DNA of 64,000 nt from Xanthobacteraceae bacterium (GCA_023954195.1 JAMLIK010000002.1:62001-126000); one strand, 5' to 3'. Positions 44,155 to 53,617 are shown, numbered from the stretch's first letter. Notes: a model not told the origin generated them from the sequence alone. Translations and numbers: made by a program.

Positions 44155-44499
44155 TCCCTTGGCCTTTCGCTCTAGACTCTCAGTGAGAACCGTCCTGCCC
44201 ACGGCACAGTTCCGCTTTCAAACGCGCGCCGTCCGGCACCTGATCCTGCGCCGGTCGGCAATCGATCCCGCGAAGATGGAACCCCCGCAAAGCCCATCGC
44301 ATCGCGATGCGCGCCGCGATTCACCCGCAGAATAGACGCATGGCGCACTGCCAACCAGCGGGGCGGCGGATGGTTCACGACAAACTGACCGGGAATCCGA
44401 TGCTTTGCAACGCGAGCGGCCGCCCGCCGGGCGCTTTTGCGTGTGTCTGTCACCGGCCCGCAACGGTTCAAGCGCGCGGCGTTTCGCGGGCCGGACAGA

Positions 44500-45972
44500 T
44501 CAGGCGTCGGTGGCGGAGGCATGGTCGAGCTTTCGATACAGCGTTGAGCGTCCGATTTTCAACCGTCGCGCGACTTCGGACATCTGGCCGCGGTAGTGCG
44601 AGATCGCGAAGCGGATGACTTCGTTTTCGATTTCTTCCAGCGGGCGCATCTCGCCGGCTTCGGTGAGCATGGCGAGCGAGCCGTCCGGCAGCGGGGCGAT
44701 TGGTATGTCTGCACCGGCCAATTCCGGAGTGACCGCGGGGAACGCGGGCTCGATTGTCAGCGGCTCGGCGACGGCGTCGGGCGTCGCGAGCGGCGGCGCG
44801 GCGAGCTGCGGGAAATCCGCGAGCCCGAGTCGGTCGTCCTCGCTCAGCACCACGGCGCGGTAGACCGCGTTTTCGAGCTGCCGGATATTGCCGGGCCAAT
44901 CGAGTTGCATCAGCCGGGTCATCGCCTCGCCGCTGACGCCGGTGATGGTCCGGTTCTCCTCGGCGCAGAATCGCGCCAGGAAATGCCGCACCAGATGCGG
45001 GATGTCCTCCCGCCTTGTGCGCAGCGGCGGCACGGTGAGCGGCAGCACGTGCAGGCGATAGAACAGATCCTCGCGGAAGTGGCCGGCCTTGACCTGATCG
45101 AGCAGCTTGCGGTTGGTCGCCGAGATGATCCGCACGTCGACCTTGACCGGGCGGCGGCCGCCGACCGCCTCGACGGTGCCCTCCTGCAAGGCGCGCAACA
45201 GCTTGACCTGGGCGGCGAGCGGCAGCTCGCTGACCTCGTCAAGGAATAGCGTGCCGCCCGAAGCCTCGACGAATTTGCCGGTGTGACGCTCGGTGGCGCC
45301 GGTGAACGCGCCTTTCTCGTGGCCGAACAGGATGGATTCCACCAGGTTGTCGGGGATCGCGCCGCAGTTCACCGCGACGAACGGCTTACTGGCGCGTTCG
45401 CCGCTGCCGTGGATGGCGCGGGCCATCAATTCCTTGCCGACGCCGGAATCGCCCTCGATCAGCACCGGAATGGTCGAGGCGGCGGCCTTGCGCGCGGTGC
45501 GCAGCACGGCGGCCATGGCTTCGTTGCGGGTGACGATGGCGGCGAAGGTCAGCCGACCCTCGCGGCTGTGCTTGATGCGCTGGAGTTCGCCCTTCAGCGC
45601 GCTGGTGTTGAGGGCGTTGCGCAAGGATACCTGCAAGCGCTCGACGCCGACCGGCTTGACCACGAAATCGTGGGCGCCGGCGCGCATCGCCGACACCACG
45701 TTGTCGATGCCGCCATGGGCGGTCTGCACGATCACCGGAACAGCGAGCCCGGCCTCGCGCATGCCGCTCAGCACGCCCATGCCGTCGAGGCCGGGCATCA
45801 CCAGGTCGAGCACCACGGCGTCAATCGGGCGCGCGTCCGCGTCGGTCAGGCGCGAAAGCGCGGCGTCGCCGCTCTCGACCACCACGGTTTCGTAGCCGGC
45901 CCGCTGCACCATGTTCTCGACCAGACGGCGCTGCACCGCGTCGTCGTCGGCGATCAGAACGGTCGCAACCAT
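44500..45972 (-). CDS. tacA: TacA-like sigma-54-dependent response regulator
   Basis: A 490-residue NtrC-type activator. Receiver domain with phospho-Asp56 (VVLDLVMPG), AAA+ domain with Walker A GDSGVGK (to K180), sigma-54 contact GAFTGA at 221-226 and Walker B TLFLDE, and a C-terminal Fis-type helix-turn-helix (MSEVARRLKIGRSTLYRKL). The length and the DAVVLDLVMPG...IDNVVSAMRAGAHDFVVKP receiver resemble Caulobacter TacA, a CtrA-controlled cell-pole regulator. A perfect CtrA box lies 60 bases upstream. The symbol is given for this resemblance; orthology is not proven. Confidence 0.75.
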   Translation of the reverse strand: MVATVLIADDDAVQRRLVENMVQRAGYETVVVESGDAALSRLTDADARPIDAVVLDLVMPGLDGMGVLSGMREAGLAVPVIVQTAHGGIDNVVSAMRAGAHDFVVKPVGVERLQVSLRNALNTSALKGELQRIKHSREGRLTFAAIVTRNEAMAAVLRTARKAAASTIPVLIEGDSGVGKELMARAIHGSGERASKPFVAVNCGAIPDNLVESILFGHEKGAFTGATERHTGKFVEASGGTLFLDEVSELPLAAQVKLLRALQEGTVEAVGGRRPVKVDVRIISATNRKLLDQVKAGHFREDLFYRLHVLPLTVPPLRTRREDIPHLVRHFLARFCAEENRTITGVSGEAMTRLMQLDWPGNIRQLENAVYRAVVLSEDDRLGLADFPQLAAPPLATPDAVAEPLTIEPAFPAVTPELAGADIPIAPLPDGSLAMLTEAGEMRPLEEIENEVIRFAISHYRGQMSEVARRLKIGRSTLYRKLDHASATDA

Positions 45973-46031
45973 GGTACTCTCCGCGTGGAACGCCTATCTG
46001 TTTCGAATCGGGGCACTTTCGCCGATGCCGA

Positions 46032-46046
46032 TTAACGTGCTCTTAA
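46032..46046. promoter_or_regulatory. CtrA-type box upstream of the tacA-like gene
   Basis: TTAA at 46032-46035, seven bases, TTAA at 46043-46046. It is 60-74 bases before the minus-strand ATG at 45972, the expected position for activation. Caulobacter tacA is itself a CtrA target (established). Binding here is inferred. Confidence 0.5.
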
Positions 46047-46151
46047 GAGCTGGCGCCGCGATTTCGCTTCCTCGCGTCGTCTTGCGGGGCGGCGACAAAA
46101 AAGCCACCCTCCGAACAACACCAGACGCATCGAATCGACGGATTGAAGTTC

Positions 46152-48068
46152 ATGGCCCCGCGCTCTGCCACCACCCCTCGCAAAATAGTATCCCGACGCG
46201 CGCTCGGCGCGGCGAAACCGCGTGTCGCGAAGGCCAAGGGGCCGGCGAAGGCCGTCGTCAAGGGAGGGGGCAAGGGGGGCGGCGCATCCGGGATCGGCAA
46301 GCTGCCGGAATGGAATCTGGCCGATCTCTATGCCGGAATCGATGCGCCGGAGGTGGCGCGCGATCTCGACGCGCTCGACGCCGACTGCGCGGCTTTCGCC
46401 ACCGACTACAAGGGCCGGCTGGCGGCGGAAACGGCGAAGCCCGACGGCGGCAAATGGCTCGCGGAAGCGGTGCGCCGCTATGAGGCGATCGACGATCTCG
46501 CCGGACGGCTCGCGTCCTATGCCGGACTGGTCCACGCCGGCGACAGCGTCGATCCGGCGATCTCGAAGTTTTACGGCGACGTGTCGGAGCGGCTCACCGC
46601 GGCTTCCGTCAACCTGTTGTTCTTCGCACTGGAGTTGAACCGGCTCGACGACGCGGTGATCGACGCGGCGTTGCGGACGCCGGAGCTGGAACACTATCGG
46701 CCGTGGATCGAGGACAGCCGCAAGGACAAGCCGTATCAGCTTGAGGATCGCGTCGAGCAATTGTTTCACGAGAAGTCGGTCTCGGGCTATGCCGCCTGGA
46801 ACCGGCTGTTCGACCAGACCATTTCCGGTTTGCGCTTTCGGGTCGGGGCCAAGGATCTGGCGATCGAGCCGACCCTGACCCTGTTGCAGGATCGTGCCCC
46901 CGACAAGCGCCGCGCGGCGGCGCAGGCGCTGGCGAAAACCTTCAAGGCCAATGAGCGCACCTTCGCGCTGATTACCAACACGCTGGCAAAGGACAAGGAG
47001 ATTTCCGACCGCTGGCGCGGCTTCAAGGATGTCGCCGACTCGCGGCATCTGGCCAACCGTGTCGAGGGCGAGGTGGTGGACGCGCTGGTGGCCTCGGTGC
47101 GCGCCGCCTATCCAAAACTGTCGCACCGCTATTACGCGCTCAAGGCCGGCTGGTTCAAAAAGAAGAAGCTGGCCTATTGGGACCGCAACGCCCCGCTGCC
47201 GTTCGCCGCCACCGGCGTCATTCCGTGGAATGAGGCGCGAAAAATGGTGCTGACGGCCTATGGCGCGTTCTCGCCGGAGATGGCGCGGATCGCCGAGCGG
47301 TTCTTCACCGAGCGCTGGATCGACGCGCCGGTGCGGCCCGGCAAGGCGCCGGGCGCGTTCTCGCACCCGACCACGCCCTCGGCGCACCCCTATGTGCTGA
47401 TGAATTATCAGGGCAAGCCGCGCGACGTGATGACGCTGGCGCACGAACTGGGCCACGGCGTGCATCAGGTGCTGGCGGCGAAGAACGGCGCGCTGATGGC
47501 GCCGACGCCGCTGACGCTCGCCGAGACCGCCAGCGTGTTCGGCGAGATGCTGACCTTCCGCCGTCTCCTCAACCAGACGCGCGACGGCAAGCAGCGCAAG
47601 GCGCTGCTCGCCGGCAAGGTCGAGGACATGATCAACACCGTGGTGCGGCAGATCGCGTTCTATTCGTTCGAGCGCGCGGTGCATACCGAGCGCCGCAACG
47701 GCGAACTCACCGCCGAGCGGCTCGGGCAACTATGGCTGAGCGTGCAGGGCGAGAGCCTCGGCCCGGCGATCGAGATCAAGCCGGGCTACGAGAATTTCTG
47801 GATGTACATCCCGCACTTCATCCACTCGCCGTTCTACGTCTACGCCTATGCGTTCGGCGATTGCTTGGTGAACTCGCTCTATGCCGTCTACGAGAACGCC
47901 GCCGACGGCTTCGCGGAGCGCTACCTCGCGATGCTGGCGGCGGGCGGCACCCGTCACTATTCGGAATTGCTCAAGCCGTTCGGCCTCGACGCCCGCGACC
48001 CGAAATTCTGGGACGGCGGCCTGTCGGTGATCGCCGGGATGATCGACGAACTGGAGGCGATGGGGTAG
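46152..48068 (+). CDS. M3-family oligoendopeptidase (PepF-like)
   Basis: A 638-residue cytosolic zinc peptidase of the M3/oligoendopeptidase F group. The catalytic HELGH (H431, E432, H435) sits in VMTLAHELGHGVHQVL, with the third ligand Glu in LAETASVFGEM. An Arg/Lys/Gly-rich leader of about 50 residues precedes the WNLADLYAGI start that most homologues have; it may be a genuine extension or the true start may be further in. ATG 46152 lacks a strong ribosome site. Confidence 0.88.
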   Translation: MAPRSATTPRKIVSRRALGAAKPRVAKAKGPAKAVVKGGGKGGGASGIGKLPEWNLADLYAGIDAPEVARDLDALDADCAAFATDYKGRLAAETAKPDGGKWLAEAVRRYEAIDDLAGRLASYAGLVHAGDSVDPAISKFYGDVSERLTAASVNLLFFALELNRLDDAVIDAALRTPELEHYRPWIEDSRKDKPYQLEDRVEQLFHEKSVSGYAAWNRLFDQTISGLRFRVGAKDLAIEPTLTLLQDRAPDKRRAAAQALAKTFKANERTFALITNTLAKDKEISDRWRGFKDVADSRHLANRVEGEVVDALVASVRAAYPKLSHRYYALKAGWFKKKKLAYWDRNAPLPFAATGVIPWNEARKMVLTAYGAFSPEMARIAERFFTERWIDAPVRPGKAPGAFSHPTTPSAHPYVLMNYQGKPRDVMTLAHELGHGVHQVLAAKNGALMAPTPLTLAETASVFGEMLTFRRLLNQTRDGKQRKALLAGKVEDMINTVVRQIAFYSFERAVHTERRNGELTAERLGQLWLSVQGESLGPAIEIKPGYENFWMYIPHFIHSPFYVYAYAFGDCLVNSLYAVYENAADGFAERYLAMLAAGGTRHYSELLKPFGLDARDPKFWDGGLSVIAGMIDELEAMG

Positions 48069-48086
48069 GTCGCGGCCGGTAATTTG

Positions 48087-48129
48087 CGTTGTACAATACG
48101 TGGTACAATGTTATACATATTGTACAACG
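48087..48129. promoter_or_regulatory. Toxin-antitoxin operator with embedded promoter
   Basis: Perfect 12-bp arms CGTTGTACAATA (48087-48098) and TATTGTACAACG (48118-48129) around a 19-base spacer. The spacer holds another GTACAAT. Each arm contains the self-palindrome TTGTACAA. A -35-like TTGTAC (48089-48094), 17-base spacer and TATACA -10 (48112-48117) fall inside it. This fits autorepression by the MazE-like antitoxin. Confidence 0.7.
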
Positions 48130-48209
48130 GAAAGCGTCTCATCGATCGGCGATTGTAACGAAAATCCTTACGATGCGGCGGCGCGGCGCGATCAAAAAAG
48201 GGTCCGGTC

Positions 48210-48434
48210 ATGGTCATTGAGATCAGGAAAATCGGCAATTCGGTCGGCCTCATCCTTCCGAAGGAACTGCTGGCGCGGTTTAATCTGAAGGAAGGCGATA
48301 AGCTTTTCCCGGTCGAGCAACCGAATGGCGGATTGCTGCTCACGCCTCACGATCCGAATTTCCAGAAAGCCATGGAAGTCGCCCGCCGCGGCATGAAGCG
48401 GTATCATAATGCGCTGGCTGAATTGGCGAAATAG
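48210..48434 (+). CDS. AbrB/MazE-type antitoxin
   Basis: A 74-residue protein. The N-terminal IEIRKIGNSVGLILPKELL is a SpoVT/AbrB swapped-hairpin DNA-binding domain as in MazE-like antitoxins; the C-terminal NFQKAMEVARRGMKRYHNAL is a helical toxin-binding tail. AAAAGGG lies ahead of ATG 48210. The next gene, 35 bp on, encodes a Doc-like toxin. Local G+C is lower than in flanking genes, consistent with transfer. It probably binds the TTGTACAA palindromes upstream. Confidence 0.88.
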   Translation: MVIEIRKIGNSVGLILPKELLARFNLKEGDKLFPVEQPNGGLLLTPHDPNFQKAMEVARRGMKRYHNALAELAK

Positions 48435-48469
48435 GGAAGATAGAGTGTGCCAGGACAAGGCGCGGTGTA

Positions 48470-48862
48470 ATGCACGAGCCTGTCTGGCTGACGCTTGAAA
48501 TCGTTATCGCGATACATGGCGAGCAACTTGCGATCCACGGTGGCGCGGACGGCTTACGCGATCAGGGTATGCTTGAGTCGGCGCTGGAGCGGCCTCGGAA
48601 TCGCTGGCTCTACGAGCAGGACGATCTCGCCGAACTTGCCGCCGCCTACGCATTCGGCATTGCCAGGAATCACCCGTTCGTCGACGGCAACAAGCGCACG
48701 TCGCTGCTGGCGCTATATACTTTCCTGGGCGTGAACGGCGTCGATTTCGTCGTGCCTGAAGCGGAGGCGGCGGCCATCATCCTCGCGCTTGCGGCCGGCG
48801 AGGTCAGTGAGGGAAGCCTGGCGCGCTGGGTCAAGGACAACTGGCCATCTGAAAATCCCTGA
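48470..48862 (+). CDS. Death-on-curing (Doc/Fic-fold) toxin
   Basis: A 130-residue Fic-fold protein. HPFVDGNKRT at residues 68-77 is the Doc form of the Fic motif, in which Lys replaces the second Gly of HxFx(D/E)GNGRxxR. Doc proteins phosphorylate EF-Tu and stop translation, rather than AMPylating. AAAYAFGIARNHPF and VNGVDFVVPEAE are typical. Partner to the MazE-like antitoxin; this pairing differs from classic Phd-Doc of phage P1. Confidence 0.9.
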   Translation: MHEPVWLTLEIVIAIHGEQLAIHGGADGLRDQGMLESALERPRNRWLYEQDDLAELAAAYAFGIARNHPFVDGNKRTSLLALYTFLGVNGVDFVVPEAEAAAIILALAAGEVSEGSLARWVKDNWPSENP

Positions 48863-48962
48863 ATGGATGCGAGCCGAAGCCCTCAGCCGGATTGCGGCCG
48901 TTGCTCTCCCATGCTGATTGCGCTAATGGCAATTCAAACGTCGGACGGGCCTGGAGGGACGG

Positions 48963-49115
48963 ATGTCCAGTCACAACGAGATCGCCTACTCAACCGCGGA
49001 CGGCAACGACTACGCCGAACACGAATCGACCTATGTCTTCTTCACCAAGCTGGTCAAATTTGGTACGACCGCCGTCATTATCGTCCTGATCCTGATGGCA
49101 TTCTTCTTGGTTTGA
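48963..49115 (+). CDS. aa3-type cytochrome c oxidase subunit IV
   Basis: A 50-residue protein: a soluble N-terminus (MSSHNEIAYSTADGNDYAEH) then ESTYVFFTKLVKFGTTAVII and a single membrane helix ending FFLV. This is the small bacterial COX IV (pfam07835-type), an accessory subunit of the aa3 oxidase. GGAGGGA at 48954-48960 precedes ATG 48963. The gene lies upstream of pntAA, an order usual in Bradyrhizobiaceae. Short, and easily overlooked. Confidence 0.88.
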   Translation: MSSHNEIAYSTADGNDYAEHESTYVFFTKLVKFGTTAVIIVLILMAFFLV

Positions 49116-49191
49116 TGACGTTTTGGCGCGGCCCGGCCGGGCGCGCCGCCATTTGTTTCACCGCAACGCATCGCGTGTCGCCGGAGGCTTT

Positions 49192-50319
49192 ATGAAAATT
49201 GGTGTGGCCAAGGAGGTCGACGCTGCCGAACCGCGCGTCGCCGCGACTCCCGATACGGTGAAGAAATTCAAGGCGCTGGGCGCGGACGTCGCGATCGAGC
49301 CGGGCGCCGGGATCAAATCCGGTCTGCTGGATTCGGACTACGAGGCCGCCGGCGCCACCGTCAGCGCTGAGGCGCTCAAGGACGCCGACATCGTCGTCAA
49401 GGTCAAGCGGCCGGAGGCGAGCGAGGTCGCGCGCTACAAGAAGGGCGCGCTGGTCGTCGCCATCATGGACCCCTACGGCAACGACGCCGCGCTGAAGACC
49501 ATGGCGGATGCCGGCGTCGCGGCGTTCGCGATGGAATTGATGCCGCGCATCACCCGCGCGCAGGTGATGGACGTGCTGTCGTCGCAGGCCAACCTCGCCG
49601 GCTATCGCGCGGTGATCGAGGCGGCGGAAGCCTTCGGCCGCGCCTTCCCGATGATGATGACCGCGGCCGGCACGGTGCCGGCGGCGAAAGTGTTCGTGAT
49701 GGGCGTCGGCGTCGCCGGCCTTCAGGCGATCGCCACGGCGCGGCGTCTCGGCGCGGTGGTGACCGCGACCGACGTGCGGCCGGCGACGAAGGAGCAGGTC
49801 GAGAGCCTCGGCGCCAAATTCCTCGCCGTTGAGGACGACGAGTTCAAAAACGCGCAGACGGCCGGCGGCTACGCCAAGGAAATGTCCAAGGAGTACCAGG
49901 CCAAGCAGGCCGCGCTGACCGCCGAGCACATCAAGAAGCAGGATGTCATCATCACCACCGCATTGATCCCCGGACGCCCGGCTCCGAAGCTGGTGACGGC
50001 CGAGATGGTGAAATCGATGAAGCCGGGCTCGGTGCTGGTCGATCTCGCGGTCGAGCGCGGCGGCAACGTCGAGGGCGTCGTCAGCGGCCAGACCGCCGAG
50101 GTGAACGGCGTCAAGATCATCGGCATCCCGAACCTCGCCGGCCGAGTCGCGGCATCGGCCTCCAGCCTTTATTCTCGCAACCTGCTGTCGTTCATCGAGA
50201 CCATGATCGACAAGTCGACCAAGGCGCTCGCCGTCAACTGGGACGACGAACTGGTCAAGGCGACGGCGTTGACGAAAGACGGCGCGGTCATCCATCCGAA
50301 CTTCCAGCCGAAAGCATAG
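49192..50319 (+). CDS. pntAA: NAD(P) transhydrogenase subunit alpha, part 1
   Basis: A 375-residue soluble NAD(H)-binding domain I of proton-translocating transhydrogenase. [21 protein letters not shown] opens it; [21 protein letters not shown] is the nucleotide fold and YSRNLLSF lies near the end. GGAGG at 49183-49187 fits ATG 49192. With PntAB and PntB it couples hydride transfer between NADH and NADP+ to proton entry, supplying NADPH. Confidence 0.95.
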   Translation: MKIGVAKEVDAAEPRVAATPDTVKKFKALGADVAIEPGAGIKSGLLDSDYEAAGATVSAEALKDADIVVKVKRPEASEVARYKKGALVVAIMDPYGNDAALKTMADAGVAAFAMELMPRITRAQVMDVLSSQANLAGYRAVIEAAEAFGRAFPMMMTAAGTVPAAKVFVMGVGVAGLQAIATARRLGAVVTATDVRPATKEQVESLGAKFLAVEDDEFKNAQTAGGYAKEMSKEYQAKQAALTAEHIKKQDVIITTALIPGRPAPKLVTAEMVKSMKPGSVLVDLAVERGGNVEGVVSGQTAEVNGVKIIGIPNLAGRVAASASSLYSRNLLSFIETMIDKSTKALAVNWDDELVKATALTKDGAVIHPNFQPKA

Positions 50320-50330
50320 GGGCTCAAGCC

Positions 50331-50651
50331 ATGCACGCCATTGAGATGGTCGATCCGTTCGTATTCCGTCTGTCGATCTTCGTGCTCGCGGTGTTCGTCG
50401 GCTACTTCGTGGTGTGGTCGGTGACGCCGGCGCTGCACACGCCGCTGATGAGTGTCACCAACGCGATTTCGTCGGTGATTATCGTCGGCGCGCTGCTCGC
50501 GGTCGGCGTGGCGCTGGTCGGCGATCATGGCGGTTCGCTGTGGGCGCGCGGCTTCGGCTTCATCGCCCTGATCTTCGCCTCGGTAAATATCTTCGGCGGC
50601 TTCCTGGTCACCCAGCGCATGCTGGCGATGTACAAGAAGAAGCAAAAGTGA
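50331..50651 (+). CDS. pntAB: NAD(P) transhydrogenase subunit alpha, part 2
   Basis: A 106-residue protein with three or four membrane helices ([60 protein letters not shown]). It is the membrane half of the alpha subunit, split from domain I as in Rhodospirillum and other alphaproteobacteria. Lies 11 bp after pntAA and 42 bp before pntB. Confidence 0.95.
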   Translation: MHAIEMVDPFVFRLSIFVLAVFVGYFVVWSVTPALHTPLMSVTNAISSVIIVGALLAVGVALVGDHGGSLWARGFGFIALIFASVNIFGGFLVTQRMLAMYKKKQK

Positions 50652-50693
50652 ACGGCGTCCACCTCAAGGTGACGATGGCAACGGGGACATGAG

Positions 50694-52094
50694 ATGAACG
50701 CCAATCTGTCAGCACTACTGTACCTCGTGGCCGGGGTTCTGTTCATCCTGTCGCTGCGCGGGCTGTCGAGTCCGGCATCGAGCCGTCAGGGCAACATGCT
50801 CGGCATGATCGGCATGGTGATCGCGGTCCTCACCACGCTGGCGGCGCATCCGCCGGCGGACGGCGTGGCCTGGCTCCTGGTGGTGCTCGGCATCGCCATC
50901 GGCGGCGGCATCGGCGCGGTGATCGCGCGGCGGGTGCCGATGACGGCGATGCCCGAACTGGTGGCGGCGTTCCACTCGCTGGTCGGCATGGCGGCGGTGT
51001 TGGTGGCGGCGGGCGCGTTCTACGCGCCGGAAGCCTTCGGCATCGGCACGCCCGGCCATATTCATGGCGCCAGCCTCGTCGAAATGTCGCTCGGCGTCGC
51101 CATCGGCGCGCTGACCTTCACCGGTTCGGTGATTGCGTTCCTGAAACTGTCGGGCCGCATGTCGGGCGCGCCGATCATTTTGCCGGCGCGGCATATCATC
51201 AACATCGTGCTCGGCCTGGCGTTGATCTTCTTCGTTGTCGGCCTCGTGATGTCCGGCAGCGCGCTCGACTTCTGGCTGATTACCATCATCGCGCTGGTGC
51301 TCGGCGCGCTCCTGATTATCCCGATCGGCGGCGCCGACATGCCGGTGGTGATCTCGATGCTCAACTCCTATTCGGGCTGGGCGGCGGCGGGCATCGGCTT
51401 CACGCTGGGCAATTCGGCGCTCATCATCACCGGCGCGCTGGTCGGCTCCTCGGGCGCGATCCTGTCCTATATCATGTGCCACGCCATGAACCGCTCGTTC
51501 ATCTCGGTGATCCTCGGCGGCTTCGGCGGCGAGACCGCGGCGGCCGGCGGCGGGGGCGGCGGCGAAGTGAAGCCGGTCAAGCTCGGCTCGGCGGACGACG
51601 CGGCTTTCATCATGAAGAACGCCCAGAAGGTCATCATCGTGCCGGGCTACGGCATGGCGGTGGCGCAGGCCCAGCACGCGCTGCGCGAAATGGCCGACAA
51701 GCTCAAGGCCGAAGGCGTCGAGGTCAAATACGCCATCCATCCGGTGGCGGGCCGCATGCCGGGCCACATGAACGTGCTGCTGGCCGAAGCCAACGTGCCC
51801 TATGACGAGGTGTTCGAGCTTGAGGACATCAACTCGGAGTTCGCCCAGGCGGACGTCGCCTTCGTGATCGGCGCCAACGACGTCACCAACCCGGCGGCGG
51901 AGGAAGACAAGACCTCGCCGATCTATGGCATGCCGGTGTTGCAGGTCTGGAAGGCCGGCACCGTGATGTTCATCAAGCGCTCGCTGGCGTCCGGTTATGC
52001 CGGCATCGACAACCCGCTGTTCTACCGCGACAACACCATGATGCTGCTCGGCGACGCCAAGAAGATGACCGAGAACATCGTCAAGGCGATGTGA
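50694..52094 (+). CDS. pntB: NAD(P) transhydrogenase subunit beta
   Basis: A 466-residue protein. The first part holds about eight or nine membrane helices forming the proton channel; the C-terminal 180 residues are the NADP(H)-binding domain III (VIIVPGYGMAVAQAQHALRE, KYAIHPVAGRMPGHMNVLLA, GANDVTNPAAEED, MPVLQVWKAGTVMFIKRSL). Gly-rich linker at about residues 283-291. A strong terminator follows. Confidence 0.96.
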   Translation: MNANLSALLYLVAGVLFILSLRGLSSPASSRQGNMLGMIGMVIAVLTTLAAHPPADGVAWLLVVLGIAIGGGIGAVIARRVPMTAMPELVAAFHSLVGMAAVLVAAGAFYAPEAFGIGTPGHIHGASLVEMSLGVAIGALTFTGSVIAFLKLSGRMSGAPIILPARHIINIVLGLALIFFVVGLVMSGSALDFWLITIIALVLGALLIIPIGGADMPVVISMLNSYSGWAAAGIGFTLGNSALIITGALVGSSGAILSYIMCHAMNRSFISVILGGFGGETAAAGGGGGGEVKPVKLGSADDAAFIMKNAQKVIIVPGYGMAVAQAQHALREMADKLKAEGVEVKYAIHPVAGRMPGHMNVLLAEANVPYDEVFELEDINSEFAQADVAFVIGANDVTNPAAEEDKTSPIYGMPVLQVWKAGTVMFIKRSLASGYAGIDNPLFYRDNTMMLLGDAKKMTENIVKAM

Positions 52095-52128
52095 CGACGG
52101 CAAGCCGTGAAGACGGTGCAGGGATGCG

Positions 52129-52161
52129 AACGGCCGGGCCTGTCCCGGCCGTTTGTTTTTA
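52129..52161 (+). terminator. Rho-independent terminator after pntB
   Basis: Perfect 10-bp stem AACGGCCGGG / CCCGGCCGTT with a 5-base loop, followed by TGTTTTTA. Ends the pnt operon. Confidence 0.9.
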
Positions 52162-52213
52162 TGGGCGCGACGGGAATGCTTCCCCACGGCCGAAAACGCG
52201 ATAGTCTGACGCC

Positions 52214-53305
52214 ATGAGCGCCCATGCCCCGCTGCCTCGATCGTCCTGGCTGTTTCCGACGCTGGCGGTCGCCTTCTTTCTTTTCGCCACCGGGATCGGC
52301 TGGGAATTCACCCGCTCGCTCGCCGGGCTCGCCTACGCGGCCATCGTCCTCGTCATCCTGTTCGGCACCGTGTTCGCCGCCGTCCATCATGCCGACGTGA
52401 TCGCCGAGCGGGTCGGCGAGCCCTACGGCACCCTGGTGCTGACGCTGGCGGTGACGGTGATCGAGGTGTCGGTGATCTCCACCATCATGCTCGGCGAGAA
52501 CGGCGTGCCGACGCTGGCGCGCGACACCGTGTTCGCCGTCGTCATGATCGTCTGCAACGGCCTGGTCGGCGTCTGCATCATGAGCGGCGGCTTCCGCTAT
52601 CGCGAGCAGGACATCCAGGCGACCAGCGCCAGCGTCTATCTCAGCGTGCTGATCGTGCTGGCGACCATCACGCTGGTGCTGCCGAACTATACGCTGACGA
52701 CGCCGGGTCCGTTCTATTCGAAGGCGCAACTGGTTTTCGTCAGCGCCGCCACCATCATTCTCTACGGGGTGTTTCTCTACATCCAGACCATGCGGCATCG
52801 CGATTATTTCATCGGCGGCAATGCTTCGGGGGAGGCCCATCCGGTATCGAACCGGATGCTGTGGATCAGCATCGCCCTGCTGCTGCTGGCGCTGGTCGGC
52901 GTCGTCGCGCTGGCGAAGAAATTCTCGGTCGTGATCGACGCGGTCGCCATCGAGATCGGCGCGCCGCCGGCGTTCGCGGGCATCGTCGTGGCGCTCTTGA
53001 TCCTGCTGCCGGAAAGCGTCGCCGCGATCGGGGCGGCGCGGCGCGACCAGCTTCAGCGCAGCATCAACCTGGCGCTCGGCTCCTCGCTCGCCACCATCGG
53101 CCTGACCATCCCGGCGGTGTCGGCGGCCGCGATCATCCTCGGCAAGGAGCTGGTGCTCGGCCTCAGCCCGCGCGAGATGGTGCTGCTGGCGATGACCATC
53201 CTCATCAGCATGCTGACGCTCGGAAACGGCCGCACCAACATCCTGTTCGGGCTGGTGCACGTGGTGGTGTTCGCGGTATTCCTGTTCATGGCGTTCGTTC
53301 CATAA
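52214..53305 (+). CDS. chaA: Calcium/proton antiporter ChaA-like
   Basis: A 363-residue membrane protein with about eleven helices and two acidic ion-binding repeats, VLTLAVTVIEVSVISTIML and VALLILLPESVAAIGAAR, typical of the CaCA/ChaA family. It exports Ca2+ (or Na+/K+ at high pH) for H+. The length matches E. coli ChaA (366). The cupin gene follows at 16 bp, probably co-transcribed. Confidence 0.9.
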   Translation: MSAHAPLPRSSWLFPTLAVAFFLFATGIGWEFTRSLAGLAYAAIVLVILFGTVFAAVHHADVIAERVGEPYGTLVLTLAVTVIEVSVISTIMLGENGVPTLARDTVFAVVMIVCNGLVGVCIMSGGFRYREQDIQATSASVYLSVLIVLATITLVLPNYTLTTPGPFYSKAQLVFVSAATIILYGVFLYIQTMRHRDYFIGGNASGEAHPVSNRMLWISIALLLLALVGVVALAKKFSVVIDAVAIEIGAPPAFAGIVVALLILLPESVAAIGAARRDQLQRSINLALGSSLATIGLTIPAVSAAAIILGKELVLGLSPREMVLLAMTILISMLTLGNGRTNILFGLVHVVVFAVFLFMAFVP

Positions 53306-53321
53306 GCTTGCGGGAGTTCCC

Positions 53322-53609
53322 ATGTCCATCGCTGCGATATCCGACGTTCAGATCGACAATGACGAAGTTCGCGTCACCGAATGGCGGCTGCCGCCGGGCA
53401 GCGCCACCGGCCATCATCGCCACGGGATGGACTATGTGATCGTGCCGGTGACCGACAGCGACATGACCATCGTCGCGCCCGACGGCTCGCGTTCGGTCGC
53501 GCAGTTGCGGATCGGCAAATCCTATTTCCGCAAGGCGGGGGTCGAGCACGACGTGCTCAACGAAACCGGCAACGCCATCGTGTTCCTCGAAGTCGAACTG
53601 AAGGCGTAG
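53322..53609 (+). CDS. Small cupin-domain protein
   Basis: A 95-residue single cupin barrel. The metal motif GHHRHGMDYVIVPV and the second His in GVEHDVLNETG are intact. It could be a small dioxygenase-fold or ligand-binding protein; substrate unknown. It follows chaA closely. Confidence 0.8.
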   Translation: MSIAAISDVQIDNDEVRVTEWRLPPGSATGHHRHGMDYVIVPVTDSDMTIVAPDGSRSVAQLRIGKSYFRKAGVEHDVLNETGNAIVFLEVELKA

Positions 53610-53617
53610 CGCGGCGC

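Noticed and set aside
46032-47729. A 565-codon minus-strand frame opposite the M3 peptidase
   Set aside because: No family features; HELGH and other peptidase motifs prove the plus frame.
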